Source: Tritrichomonas musculus
Taxonomy: Eukaryota > Parabasalia > Tritrichomonadida > Tritrichomonadidae
NCBI GenBank assembly: GCA_039105265.1
Contig: JAPFFF010000016.1
Coordinates: 2,046,001 to 2,110,000 of the forward strand
DNA length: 64,000 bases
Reading direction: 5' to 3'
Below the pieces are notes generated by a model. It had not been told where the DNA came from, ran no database searches, and saw nothing but the letters and a program-made list of their open reading frames with translations. Position numbers and translations under genes: made by a program. Shown here one piece after another: positions 44,800 through 54,294 of the stretch. Position 1 is the first letter of the stretch; every line of letters begins with the position of its first letter.

Positions 44800-45311
44800 T
44801 GGTCTTGCTATGGGCGGCAATGTCGTCATTCCAGATCTTCCGGATGAAATCGCGATATCTTTGTCCGGATGACGACTCGCCGCAGTTACAACCAGCTAGC
44901 TGCTAAGCATTGCTGATCGTGGTCTTGCTATGGGCGGCAATGTCGTCATTCCAGATCTTCCGGATGAAATCGCGATATCTTTGTCCGGATGACGACTCGC
45001 CGCAGTTACAACCAGCCAGCTGCTAAGCATTACTGATCGTGGTCTTGCTATGGGCGGCAATGTCGTCATTCCAGATCTTCCGGATGAAATCGCGATATCT
45101 TTGTCCGGATGACGACTCGCCGCAGTTACAACCAGCTAGCTGCTAAGCATTGCTGATCGTGGTCTTGCTATGGGCGGCAATGTCGTCATTCCAGATCTTC
45201 CGGATGAAATCGCGATATCTTTGTCCGGATGACGACTCGCCGCAGTTACAACCAGCTAGCTGCTAAGCATTACTGATCGTGATCATGCTATGGGCGGCAA
45301 TGTCGTCATCT
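44800..45311 (-). repeat. 120-bp tandem array, right arm 3 (4 units)
   Basis: Four units with the same variant order as right arm 2, followed by the unique terminal inverted segment to 45503. Confidence 0.88.
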
Positions 45312-45503
45312 CGGTTTCTTTGATTGGTTTAGTTCTATAAAAATGGCGCTTTTTCATGGTTTTATCTTAGTGAACTTTTTCAAAACTTTACAAGAAAATT
45401 TTAGAACTTTTTGTATGCCTTCTCAATTAACTCAAAAAGTCAGAATAACGAATTTTCCTCAGAAAAAAATGGTGTAACTTTTTCTATAGTTTGTCACTTC
45501 GCC

Positions 45504-45515
45504 TCAAATTTTGGC
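45504..45515. repeat. Right flanking direct repeat of MULE (TCAAATTTTGGC)
   Basis: Matches 38849-38860 and marks the right insertion boundary. Confidence 0.7.
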
Positions 45516-45648
45516 TATAATTTATTAAAAAGTTACATCACAACTTTTTCTGTATAAAAATTATTTTTATTTATAATTATCTAGGTATCACTTTTTGAGT
45601 TTTGTAAAATACTCAAAAAGTTATAAAACAGATAATTAAACATAAATT

Positions 45649-45690
45649 GAAGTAGCTTTTTGAAAGGCGTAGCCTTCAAAAAGCTACTTC
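45649..45690. repeat. Long hairpin with ~19-bp stem
   Basis: GAAGTAGCTTTTTGAA and its complement are separated by AGGC-GTA-GCC, with one bulged A. It lies in the spacer between the MULE and the COPI-associated gene, near several CTCAAAAAG phrases, and is probably a miniature insertion or transcription-end structure. The rest of 45516-45996 is AT-rich with no gene. Confidence 0.65.
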
Positions 45691-45996
45691 ATTTATTTTT
45701 TAAATAAATAATACTAAGAGGTATTCATATAATATCAATATTAATATTGTATACTAGTAAAAAATATAAAATGTTTTTATTCTTTCAAATTTCATAATCA
45801 TCTCAATTAAAAAAAATTCAATATACCGTTATTTAGTTTTTTAAATGAAAGAATGCTCATTTTTCTACATCATGTGATTTAAAATCGCCAATTACTTAAT
45901 AAAATTTTACTATCAAAAATTCAATCATTTTAATTATTAGTAAGGTAAAATATTCATCAGTTTTTCAGAGGCATTAATTGACCTTAGATATAAAAA

Positions 45997-46518
45997 ATGG
46001 ATGCAACACTTATCGTCCAGATTTGCGCTATTTGCTGCGATCTTTTCGGAATAATCGCTGGCTTTGTTCGTATTATTACAGCTACAATCAATTTCATTGC
46101 AATAGTTCGTGGCATTTATACAATTATACTAGCTATATTTTTACTTTTAGGCGAACTTTATATTTTCAAATTCTTCCGATACTTTGGCTTTTTCTTCAAG
46201 AATTGGGGAAAAGCACTGGCTTATTTGTTTATGGGAGCTGCCCTCTATTCGGGAAAGGGCTTCGGCCTCTTTTGCGCAATCATTTTTTGGGCTGTTGCTG
46301 TAGCATACTTCATTTTAGGGTTCTTCTTTAAGAAAGTTTCCTATCCATTTTTCCAGGGAGGATGCTGCGGAAACCCTCCTCCATCAATGCAACTTGATTC
46401 AACTGAAATTTATGAAGCAAACGAAAGGCAAATGGAAGCTGGAGGTGGTGGTGGAGGAAATAATAACAAAGCTAGCAGTCCACCAGCTGAAGCCAACAAT
46501 CCTAACATGGATATTTAA
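45997..46518 (+). CDS. COPI-associated membrane protein
   Basis: This 173-residue protein fits the COPI_assoc family (Golgi/ER vesicle-associated, TVP15-like). It has four hydrophobic segments at about residues 10-28, 32-56, 75-95 and 97-120. A conserved F-F-K-N-W-G-K-A-L-A-Y-L-F-M-G loop resembles the family's G-R-G-x-x-x-x-F-x-G region. A cytosolic tail contains a Gly run and Asn-rich stretch. It presumably sits in Golgi membranes and helps vesicle traffic. I chose the ATG at 45997; an overlapping frame at 45978 is a shadow. It is a normal host gene next to the MULE. Confidence 0.78.
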   Translation: MDATLIVQICAICCDLFGIIAGFVRIITATINFIAIVRGIYTIILAIFLLLGELYIFKFFRYFGFFFKNWGKALAYLFMGAALYSGKGFGLFCAIIFWAVAVAYFILGFFFKKVSYPFFQGGCCGNPPPSMQLDSTEIYEANERQMEAGGGGGGNNNKASSPPAEANNPNMDI

Positions 46519-46973
46519 AATCTCATTTCCTCTTTTATTCATTTTAAACTAAACTTAGTATGTATATACAAGTTATGATTAATTATTATTTTTAATTTTT
46601 ATAATTTTATGCTAACATCAACGATGATTTCTGAATGTAATAACAGATTAATGATAAAATTTTTATTCAATTATTTTTATATGAATAATAAAATATCAAT
46701 TGAATGAAAACTAATCATCTAGGAATAGTTCTTATAAAACCTATTATGAAAAATAACGATTGATTATGCATAAAGGAATGATTTATTAATTTAATCCATC
46801 CAAAATCATATTAAATAGTAATTGCTAGAGACATAGATGTATCTTGGAAAATATAAAAATGCTTCGATTTAAATAAATTTATGTTTTTGGAAAAAACCAT
46901 AGAAAAAGTTACAACCAATAGTAAAACATAGAAATTAATCTATATTCGTTTATGATAAAAATTTCTCAAAATA
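46519..46973. other. AT-rich intergenic region
   Basis: No gene or clear repeat is seen between the COPI-associated gene and the convergent BspA-like gene. The 3' ends face each other, so it should hold both transcription ends. Confidence 0.5.
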
Positions 46974-48896
46974 TTATATTTTTTTATTAATAATTTTAAA
47001 ATCGCAGGAAAAATCAACAAAGAGGCGGAATTCTTGTGAAAAAGTTTGCAAATAATCAAAATCAAAATCAACTTTTCTTGAAATTGGAAAAGAAATAAGA
47101 AAAAGTTTTCCACATCCATTAAATACTTGATTTCCGATGCATAAGCTTTCACAAAGAAGTTCAACACTCCTTAAATTGATGCAATTTCTAAAAGATTCAT
47201 CCAAAATTTCTTTATGGTCAATTAATTGGCTATCAAATTTTGACTGTGGATCTTCAAATACAATTGATTCAAGACAATAGCAATCAGAGAAGGCTCTAGT
47301 TTCTATTTTAACGACAGAAGAAGGAATTGTAATTGTAGCAAGAGACGTGCTATAAAATGAATATTTTTCAATAACTGACAATTTTGATTTTGAATCAAAT
47401 TTGATCGTTCTAAGCTGACAACATTCATCAAAGCAATACGAACAAATATTTTTAATGCTGGATGGAATATTGGCTTCGACGATGTTTCTACGAGCAAATA
47501 TTAAGCTGTCAAAAATTTCACCTTCCTCACAATTTTCACCTTCTTTACAATTTTCACCTTCCTCACAATTTTCACCTTCTTTACAATTTTCACCTTCTTT
47601 ACAATTTTCACCTTCTTTACAATTTTCACCTTCTTTACAATTTTCACCTTCTTTACAATTTTCACCTTCTTTACAATTTTCACTTTTTCTTTCTTTTCTA
47701 ATGATGAAATCATTTTCATAACAAATGAAATGTGTGTTTTGAGCTGACACCGAAATATTGACAAGTCTTGGCATACTACAGCACCACCCTTCTTTCAGAA
47801 ATTCAACTTCTGATGGCAACTCTAGACTTTCAATTGAAGTCCTCAGAAATGCTCCTTTTTCAATTGTTTTCAAATGTGAATCGTTTGGAAAATGAATTGA
47901 TTTTAGGCTGCTGCTATCAAAGAAAGCAAATTCACCAATTTTGGTTACTGATGAAGGAATCGTTATTTCCTCAAAGGACGTGTTGTAAAATGCATAAGAA
48001 CCAATATTTCTTAACATTGAATTTGAATCAAAATTGATCGTTCTAAGTTTATTACATTCATCAAAGCAATATGAGCAAATATTTGTAATGCTTGATGGAA
48101 TATTTGCCTCAACAATGTTTCGGCGTGCAAATACTAAGCTCTCGAAAATTTCACCTTCCTCACAATTTTCACCTTCCTCACAATTTTCACCTTCCTCACA
48201 ATTTTCACTTTTTCTTTCTTTTCTAATGAGGAAATCATTCTCATAACAAATGAAATGCTTGTTTTGAGCTGACACTGAAATTTCATTCAATTTGTTCATA
48301 TTGGCACACCAACTTTTTCTAAGAAATTCGAGTTTTGATGGGATGAAAAGGCTCTCAATTTGTGTATAACCGAAAGATGCATCACAAATCAAACAAAGCT
48401 CTGAATTTTCTGGAATTATTATTCGTTTTAGTTTATTACATTCAATGAAGGAACTTTCGCATATTTCTGTCACTTTTGATGGAATTTCAATGCTTTCAAT
48501 ATTTGTAAAAGAAAGCATTTCTTTACTGATTTTTTGAAGCTTAGAATCTTTTGAAAAAGTTATTGTTTTAAGTTCTTCACATCTTGAGAAAGCTTTTTCT
48601 CCAATTTCTGTTACACTCGATGGAATATTTATGATTTCAAGAGAGGATTGGCAAAATGCTTTCCTGCCGATACAAGTTAGTTCAGAATCATCAGGGAAAA
48701 TAATTGATGTAATTTCTTGATTTTTTTTAAAAGATTTTTCAGAAATACATTTAACTGTATAATTAATGGATTGATAATTAATATGCTTTGGTATTAAAAT
48801 TGAACCATGAGCTTGCGATGAAAAAGAAATGCTAGCGATACTATTCTTTTGAATTAACTCAACTTCTATACCGTTTTCTAGAATGATTTTTTTCAT
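46974..48896 (-). CDS. BspA-like leucine-rich-repeat protein
   Basis: This 640-residue protein consists of LRR_5/BspA-type repeats (I-P-S-S-V-T-x-I-G-x-x-A-F-x-x-C-x-x-L-x-x-I). It has an internal duplication: two ~200-residue blocks, each starting I-S-V-S-A-Q-N and F-I-C-Y-E-N-D-F. The six-residue unit E-N-C-(E/K)-E-G is repeated three times in the first block and nine times in the second. BspA-like proteins form a very large trichomonad family linked to surface adhesion and host or bacterial contact. This one has no obvious signal peptide or C-terminal membrane anchor, so it may be intracellular or non-classically exported. A long A run precedes the ATG. Confidence 0.82.
   Translation of the reverse strand: MKKIILENGIEVELIQKNSIASISFSSQAHGSILIPKHINYQSINYTVKCISEKSFKKNQEITSIIFPDDSELTCIGRKAFCQSSLEIINIPSSVTEIGEKAFSRCEELKTITFSKDSKLQKISKEMLSFTNIESIEIPSKVTEICESSFIECNKLKRIIIPENSELCLICDASFGYTQIESLFIPSKLEFLRKSWCANMNKLNEISVSAQNKHFICYENDFLIRKERKSENCEEGENCEEGENCEEGEIFESLVFARRNIVEANIPSSITNICSYCFDECNKLRTINFDSNSMLRNIGSYAFYNTSFEEITIPSSVTKIGEFAFFDSSSLKSIHFPNDSHLKTIEKGAFLRTSIESLELPSEVEFLKEGWCCSMPRLVNISVSAQNTHFICYENDFIIRKERKSENCKEGENCKEGENCKEGENCKEGENCKEGENCKEGENCEEGENCKEGENCEEGEIFDSLIFARRNIVEANIPSSIKNICSYCFDECCQLRTIKFDSKSKLSVIEKYSFYSTSLATITIPSSVVKIETRAFSDCYCLESIVFEDPQSKFDSQLIDHKEILDESFRNCINLRSVELLCESLCIGNQVFNGCGKLFLISFPISRKVDFDFDYLQTFSQEFRLFVDFSCDFKIINKKI
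47517..47681 (-). repeat. 18-bp coding minisatellite (9 units)
   Basis: The unit encodes E-N-C-(E/K)-E-G and varies only at the E/K codon. The same repeat appears with three units at 48149-48207. Unit-number differences between the two blocks show expansion by slippage in frame. Confidence 0.85.
48149..48207 (-). repeat. 18-bp coding minisatellite (3 units)
   Basis: Short version of the 47517-47681 array in the upstream duplicated block; all units read E-N-C-E-E-G. Confidence 0.8.
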
Positions 48897-49522
48897 TTTT
48901 TTTTTTTTTTTTTTTTTTTTGAAATTTTAACTTTTTCAACATAATTATTGAGTACCTTCAGAAAATCTTTCAATAATTGATAATGTTGAAAATAATTATA
49001 GGAAAAAGTTCAAAAAATAATCATACGTTAAAAAACGATAAATTTTGGTCGTTATTTATGAAAACTTTTTCATATATTTTTATTTATTTTTTGAGAGAAT
49101 TTCTGAGAGTACTCAATATATTGAGAAGACCATAGAATTTCAACTTACCGTATTGAATTTTTTCTTTTTATGGAGTTGGTATAAATAAATCATTTTTTAT
49201 TAATAAAATAAAAAACTTAGTGATTGATATTGTATTAATTTTTTTGATAAAAAATCGATTACAACTTTTGAATGTATTCAAAAAAACGTTTTTGTTGACT
49301 ATTTAATTTTATAAATTTCTCATTATAAAATAAAATTTTATTAAAGAAAAGAATTTTATTATTTTTATATATAATAAATATATTATATTATTGATTATAT
49401 ATTATATATAACTAAATATTTTTTGTATATAATTATAAAATCTAGAATTGTAAGAAAACATTTAAAAAGTTTAAAAACTTTAATATTTTTAGAATATTTT
49501 TTTTCTTACTTACTATCATTTA
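48897..49522. other. AT-rich divergent promoter region
   Basis: This lies between the divergent BspA-like and Sel1 genes. It starts with a ~22-base T run (A run on the BspA strand), then AT-rich DNA with repeated ACTTTTTC-like phrases. No gene is seen. TCATT at 49516-49520 is an initiator-like site for the Sel1 gene. Confidence 0.5.
49516..49520 (+). promoter_or_regulatory. Initiator-like TCATT before the Sel1 gene
   Basis: Lies two bases before the ATG at 49523 and fits TCA-pyrimidine-T/A, the trichomonad core promoter. Confidence 0.45.
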
Positions 49523-51097
49523 ATGGAGCAAAATGCAGGCGAAAACCTCCAGATAAAAAATATTATCAATTTACTTCAGAGTTCCAATTGTATTGAACAT
49601 TTTCAGAAAGCAGAAACCCAAGATGCTGAATCGATGTTTTATGTTGGACGTAATCTAATTGAAGGGACAAATGAATTTCCCCAAAGTATTGATATAGGTT
49701 TAAAATACATAATTCGAGCGTCTGAACTTCATAATTATGCAGCCATGGAATATTATGCGTCCTTATTATTTAAAGGAGATATTCTACCTCAAGACAAAAC
49801 CAAATCCACGAATCTATTAACGGAAGTAATTTCAAAAACCAACAGTATAACCGCCAAACTTTTATACGCGCAGATTGAATATTCAAAACGTGTAGCAGGC
49901 GCCAACGGCTTTGACGACAGCGAAGTTAATTATGTTCTAGCGAAAGAGTATTCCAAAGAAGCCGCAAAAAGTACACCCAAAAACACGGAAGCTATGATTT
50001 TATATGCCAAAATAAGTCAAAAAGAAAAAACGAACAAATTTGGTTCAATTGAGCGCGATTTCAATGAGTCATTCAAATATTTCAAAGAAGCGGCCAATTT
50101 AGGAAATGGCGATGGCATGGCCTATCTAGGCAATTTCTATTCAAAAGGATACGGCGTTACCAAAATTGACAAAAATTTATCACTTCACTATTATAGACAG
50201 TCATCAAAAAGTGGAAATTTGACAGGCAGTGCTTTTTATGGCGGCCTTTTGATCGACAATGAAAATCGGGCCAATGAACAAGAAGGACTTCGACTGATCA
50301 AATACGCTTGCGATCGAGGCAATCCGCAGGGAATGGTTGCTTTTGGCTACAGTCTTTTCTGGGGCGATGGCGACTTAACGGTCGACAAAGAAAAAGCTTC
50401 CAAGTACTTCAAAATGGCAGCGGATCTTGGTCACGACATGGGCATGAATAACTACGCGTGCGATCTTCGTGACGGCATCGGCGTTCCGCGCAACATTGAC
50501 GAGTCTGTCCGTTATTTCAAATTGGCAATAGAAGAAGGGAACATCCTTTCTGCTCGCAATTACGGCAACATGCTCTGCAAGGGCTTTCATGACGATTGCG
50601 AAAACGTGCTGGTACAGGCCGATCGCGCCTTAGGCAAGAAATATCTTAAGTACGCAGCGGACCATGATGACGTGATCGCTATCGAGGAATACGCCTCTCA
50701 ATTGTTGAACGACGAGGGCAACATTGACGTCGCCGAATTGAGAACTTATCTCGAAAGGGGAGTCCAGGCAAAAAGCACACTCTGCATGAAGCTTTACGGC
50801 GCAATTCTGCTCGACGGCGTGCCGTTCGAGAAGGACTTGATGAGAGGCGCGTCTTACTTCAAAATGGCAGTCGATTTGAACGACGAAAACGCAATGAACG
50901 TCTACGGAGAGCTCCTCGAGTCAGGAATCGGCGTCGATAAAGACGTGGAAATGGCGAGAAGATACTTCCAGCAGGCAGCAGACCTGGGCGATGAATCTGG
51001 AATCGAAAACTACGCTAGATTCTTGGAGGAAGGAATCGGAGGTGAAAAATGTATCGAAGAAGGTAAAAAATATCGCGACTTGTTGCTTAAATCATAA
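49523..51097 (+). CDS. Sel1-like repeat protein
   Basis: This 524-residue protein is almost entirely Sel1-like (TPR-related) repeats of ~36 residues, with A-x-x-x-L-G-x-x-Y-x-x-G-x-G-V...A-x-x-Y-(Y/F)-K-x-A-A-x-x-G, starting near residue 30. Such solenoids are scaffolds for protein contacts, for example in ER-associated degradation or signalling; the partner here cannot be named. No signal peptide or membrane segment is seen. Base composition changes sharply: the first third is AT-rich like its neighbours, whereas from about 50280 onward third positions are rich in G and C. The gene is intact, with a good initiator. Confidence 0.82.
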   Translation: MEQNAGENLQIKNIINLLQSSNCIEHFQKAETQDAESMFYVGRNLIEGTNEFPQSIDIGLKYIIRASELHNYAAMEYYASLLFKGDILPQDKTKSTNLLTEVISKTNSITAKLLYAQIEYSKRVAGANGFDDSEVNYVLAKEYSKEAAKSTPKNTEAMILYAKISQKEKTNKFGSIERDFNESFKYFKEAANLGNGDGMAYLGNFYSKGYGVTKIDKNLSLHYYRQSSKSGNLTGSAFYGGLLIDNENRANEQEGLRLIKYACDRGNPQGMVAFGYSLFWGDGDLTVDKEKASKYFKMAADLGHDMGMNNYACDLRDGIGVPRNIDESVRYFKLAIEEGNILSARNYGNMLCKGFHDDCENVLVQADRALGKKYLKYAADHDDVIAIEEYASQLLNDEGNIDVAELRTYLERGVQAKSTLCMKLYGAILLDGVPFEKDLMRGASYFKMAVDLNDENAMNVYGELLESGIGVDKDVEMARRYFQQAADLGDESGIENYARFLEEGIGGEKCIEEGKKYRDLLLKS

Positions 51098-51176
51098 ATA
51101 ACGATTAAGATAAAAGTGTGTGTTTTGATAAAATAATTTTATGTTTCTTAATTTTGTATTTTTTTTTTTCTTACAC

Positions 51177-51310
51177 TATATGATCAAATTTGATTATTTG
51201 TTCTCTTTGTACAGTATATGATCAAATTTAATTATTTATTCTCTTTGTACAGTATATGATCAAATTTGATTATTTATTCTTTTTGTACATCATACGATCA
51301 AATTTGATTT
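51177..51310 (+). repeat. 38-bp tandem repeat containing TGATCA
   Basis: About 3.5 units at 38-base spacing (TGATCAAA at 51181, 51219, 51257; CGATCAAA at 51295), separated by TTTGTACA phrases. It lies ~80 bases after the Sel1 stop. Purpose is unknown. Confidence 0.75.
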
Positions 51311-51545
51311 TTTTCATAAGCTTTTTTATTCCAAAATAGAGCCTTAAAAAATATATTTCATCAATTAAAACTATTAATTTTATTTTATGTAAGTTAAAAT
51401 ATAAATAAGACTTTTGGATATAATATAATATCTAAATTTTTATAACTCATTCAATTTATTGTTCTTTTTCAATTATAAAACGAGTTATATTGAAAAAAAT
51501 TATATTGTTTGTTTCAATTTTTGAATAGAAATTTTTGTTATTTCA

Positions 51546-52217
51546 ATGATGCTTGGAAAAAGAGTAATTGCTATAAACGCAGCAAGAAAAACAAACAATA
51601 CAGCAATAATACTCAAGGCTGCCCTTGATGGAGCAAAATCAGAAGGAGCACAAACAGAGTTAATTCATCTTCACGATTATAATTTTTTGGGTTGCAAAGG
51701 ATGTATGGCGTGCAAAATGCTAAAGAATGTACCTCCAAAAATGTGCCTCCAAAATGATGCTCTTTCTCCCATACTCGAAAAATGTTTATATCAAGCTGAT
51801 TCAATTATTGTTGGAGGACCAGTTTACTTTTGGCAAGCTGGCGGTGTATTTAGAAGTTTTTCAGAACGATTTTTGTATCCATTTTTAATTTATGGCTCCC
51901 CTGATAAAAATTATTTCCCGAAAAATGGTGTTAAAAAGTGTGGGTTAATTTTCACAATGGGTGCTTCGAAATCAATGATTGACGATTTGACATGCAACAA
52001 AAAAGGAGAAGATGCAATGCAAGTGTGGCAAGATTGCTATTCAAGATTATTTGGAAAAGCCGAAACTCTTCGAGTTTATTATACCTACCATGTTAAAAAT
52101 TTCAAAGGATATGAACTTGATTGCTTAAACGAGCCAGCAAGGAAGCAATATCATGATCAAAATTGGGAAAGAGATCTTAAGCTTGCATATGAAATGGGGA
52201 AGAAGCTTGCCAAATAA
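51546..52217 (+). CDS. NAD(P)H-dependent oxidoreductase, iron-sulfur flavoprotein type
   Basis: This 223-residue flavodoxin-fold FMN reductase has I-A-I-N-A-A-R-K-T-N-N-T at residues 8-19 (phosphate-binding loop). A cluster C-x2-C-x2-C-x10-C starts at about residue 50, and I-V-G-G-P-V-Y-F-W at about 90 is the flavin-binding strand. The C-terminal half is longer than in simple FMN reductases. Iron-sulfur flavoproteins reduce oxygen, peroxide or nitro compounds in anaerobic microbes and trichomonads and are thought to come from prokaryotes. The spacing before the fourth Cys is longer than the usual 4-7, so a cubane cluster is not certain. An alternative is a plain NADPH-dependent FMN reductase. 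Confidence 0.75.
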   Translation: MMLGKRVIAINAARKTNNTAIILKAALDGAKSEGAQTELIHLHDYNFLGCKGCMACKMLKNVPPKMCLQNDALSPILEKCLYQADSIIVGGPVYFWQAGGVFRSFSERFLYPFLIYGSPDKNYFPKNGVKKCGLIFTMGASKSMIDDLTCNKKGEDAMQVWQDCYSRLFGKAETLRVYYTYHVKNFKGYELDCLNEPARKQYHDQNWERDLKLAYEMGKKLAK

Positions 52218-52668
52218 ATAAATGATTAATGCTTTAATTAATTAATAATAGATTATATTTCATAAAATTAATCCAATTCTTGAAAAATTTTTTATTGAAA
52301 AGAAAATTATATTTTTTAAGGCTGCGGTTCTGAGGACATTCAAAATTGAGACCTATTCAAAAATTTTATATTTTTTTTTAATTTACATGGCATAATAAAT
52401 TTTGAAAATCATATTACCCGTTTTTTGCATACCGTGCTCTCAATTTTCCGGGGGAATTTTTGACACTTATAAATGGTCGATATTTATTGAATATTTTTTT
52501 TCAAAATATGTTTTGTCACCTTTGAATTGTTTTCTCCAGATTTTTTTCATTCTTATCTTCATAATTTTATTATATTAACAAATATTTTTTGTTAAAAATT
52601 TGTTAATAAATATTCCTTAGATTAGAAAAGCAAATATATTTACTTATAAAAATCCATATGGCTATTTA

Positions 52669-53574
52669 AAGAGGTGAGGCTGCGAAAATTTTTGGTATTT
52701 TTTAATAATATTAATACATATTATTTTATTCCAGAATTAAATGCTATTTATGATAATTTCACTAATATTTTTTTCAGATTTTTAGCTATAAATCTATTTT
52801 TAAAATTGAATAGCATCTATCTTATTATAATTTCAATTTTATCTTAATAAAAAAATTCTATTTACTCAAAATAATAAATAATTTAATTATCAATATTTAA
52901 TATATAGATGTGAATATAATATTAAAATCTTCGACTAAGAATTATAAATCAAATAATGATTTTTTATGATTTAACTAACTATAATCATATTATAAGCATG
53001 ATTTTTTTGGTAAATTATTGATAAATATTAAAATAAATACTTATTGTGATGTTGATACCAAAATAAAAACAAATGAAATTATTTAGATATTTGTGAAGTT
53101 TACATCATTAACGTATATAGAATTATATTCAATATTAAACCTCAATCCTAGCTAAAATTGTAAAAAATTTTTAAAAAATATTTTGATATGTTTGCCAGCA
53201 CCAGATAAGTTAAGAGATAAACTATAGTCATCCCTTTGGTCTTTAATATAGAAGAAAATTTCTCTTTAAATTGAAAAATATTTTTTTGAATTTTGACCAA
53301 AAACGCATTCATTGAATAGCTTTCTTATTAAAAAATAGAGATCATCTATATACAAATGCAATTTAATGGTTGAAAAGAAAAAATAATGACGAATATATGA
53401 ATTATGACATTTTGAAATATCAATACAATTTCAATTTATTTTGATTAAATCTGAAAAAAAGTATATGATATGAAAAGGTAACAGCACCATAATACTATAT
53501 TTTTAATTTATTTTTAATTTTGTTGATTATTATTCCTAAAAAAGTTCATTTAAAATTTCGCAGTCTCACCTCTC
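52669..53574. mobile_element. MITE-like non-autonomous insert
   Basis: AAGAGGTGAGGCTGCGAAAA at the left end is matched in inverse with two mismatches at 53551-53574, with TA on both outer sides (52667-52668; 53575-53576). It has no coding capacity. The GAGGCTGCG core also occurs in the outer element's terminal repeat, which hints at a shared transposase. Confidence 0.65.
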
Positions 53575-53874
53575 TATTTAATTATTTTTTTAAAAAAATC
53601 TTTTGTTTCAAAATTAATAATAATATTTATACTATAAATTTGAATAAGTATTGCCACTTATAAATAAAAAATTGATATTTTAAAGATTTCGTAAATCCCT
53701 ATAGTTGGTCGATTAAAAAAGTGACAAATAAATAAAGGAAATAAAACAGATTCTCCAAAAACTTCTAATTTTGCCCGTGCTAGCACGTACTCAATTTTAT
53801 TTGTTTTCTACAAGATTTACTTAGTCTAATTGGTTCTTCCTTATCTTTTTATGAAATTCAAACAAATTATCTTT

Positions 53875-54240
53875 GAGAAGATTATCTCTCATGCTCTTCA
53901 ATCTTCAATTTCTAACTTATAATGCTTGCGTTTTGCTCAGTTTTACTTATGTTTTCTTGCAACTGCTTACTTTCTTACAAAACTAGCATTGAGAAGATTA
54001 TCTCTCATGCTTTTCAATCTTCAATTTCTAACTTATAATGCTTGCATTTTGCTCAGTTTTACTTATGTTTTCTTGCAACTGCTTACTTTCTTACAAAACT
54101 AGCATTGAGAAGATTATCTCTCATGCTTTTCAATCTTCAATTTCTAATTGATTATACTTGCATTTTGCTCAGTTTTACTTATGTTTTCTTGCAACTGCTT
54201 ACTTTCTTACAAAACTAGCATTGAGAAGATTATCTCTCAT
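53875..54240. repeat. 116-bp tandem repeat downstream of the pogo transposase
   Basis: Three full units and a partial one, with GAGAAGATTATCTCTCAT at 53875, 53991, 54107 and 54223. GAGAAGATTATCTCTC is itself nearly palindromic. Units contain GCTTGCATTTTGCTCAG. It may hold transposase-binding sites or the 3' region of the transposase transcript. Confidence 0.85.
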
Positions 54241-54294
54241 CCTTTATATAGACCTTAATAATCAAAAAAGAAGAAAGAAGACAAATTAAACCAT

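Larger units (their letters stand above)
38861..45503. mobile_element. Mutator-like (MULE) transposon with amplified arms
   Basis: A 6.6-kb element lies between 12-bp direct repeats. Long inverted ends share GACAAACTATAGAAAAAG and about 180 further bases, then a GC-rich 120-bp tandem array. The left side has two arm units (38954-40079 and 40080 into the gene). The right side has three in inverse orientation (43109-43637, 43638-44522, 44523-45406) plus the terminal segment 45407-45503. All complete units end with the same truncated transposase start (26 codons) fused to GTTCTAAAATTTTC. The central copy alone continues into the full transposase. The amplified arms probably arose by tandem duplication followed by copying to the other end. 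Confidence 0.88.

Noticed and set aside
47455..47764. Several frames over the minisatellite
   Set aside because: All derive from the 18-bp repeat read in other frames; only the minus-strand leucine-rich-repeat frame has a sensible protein.
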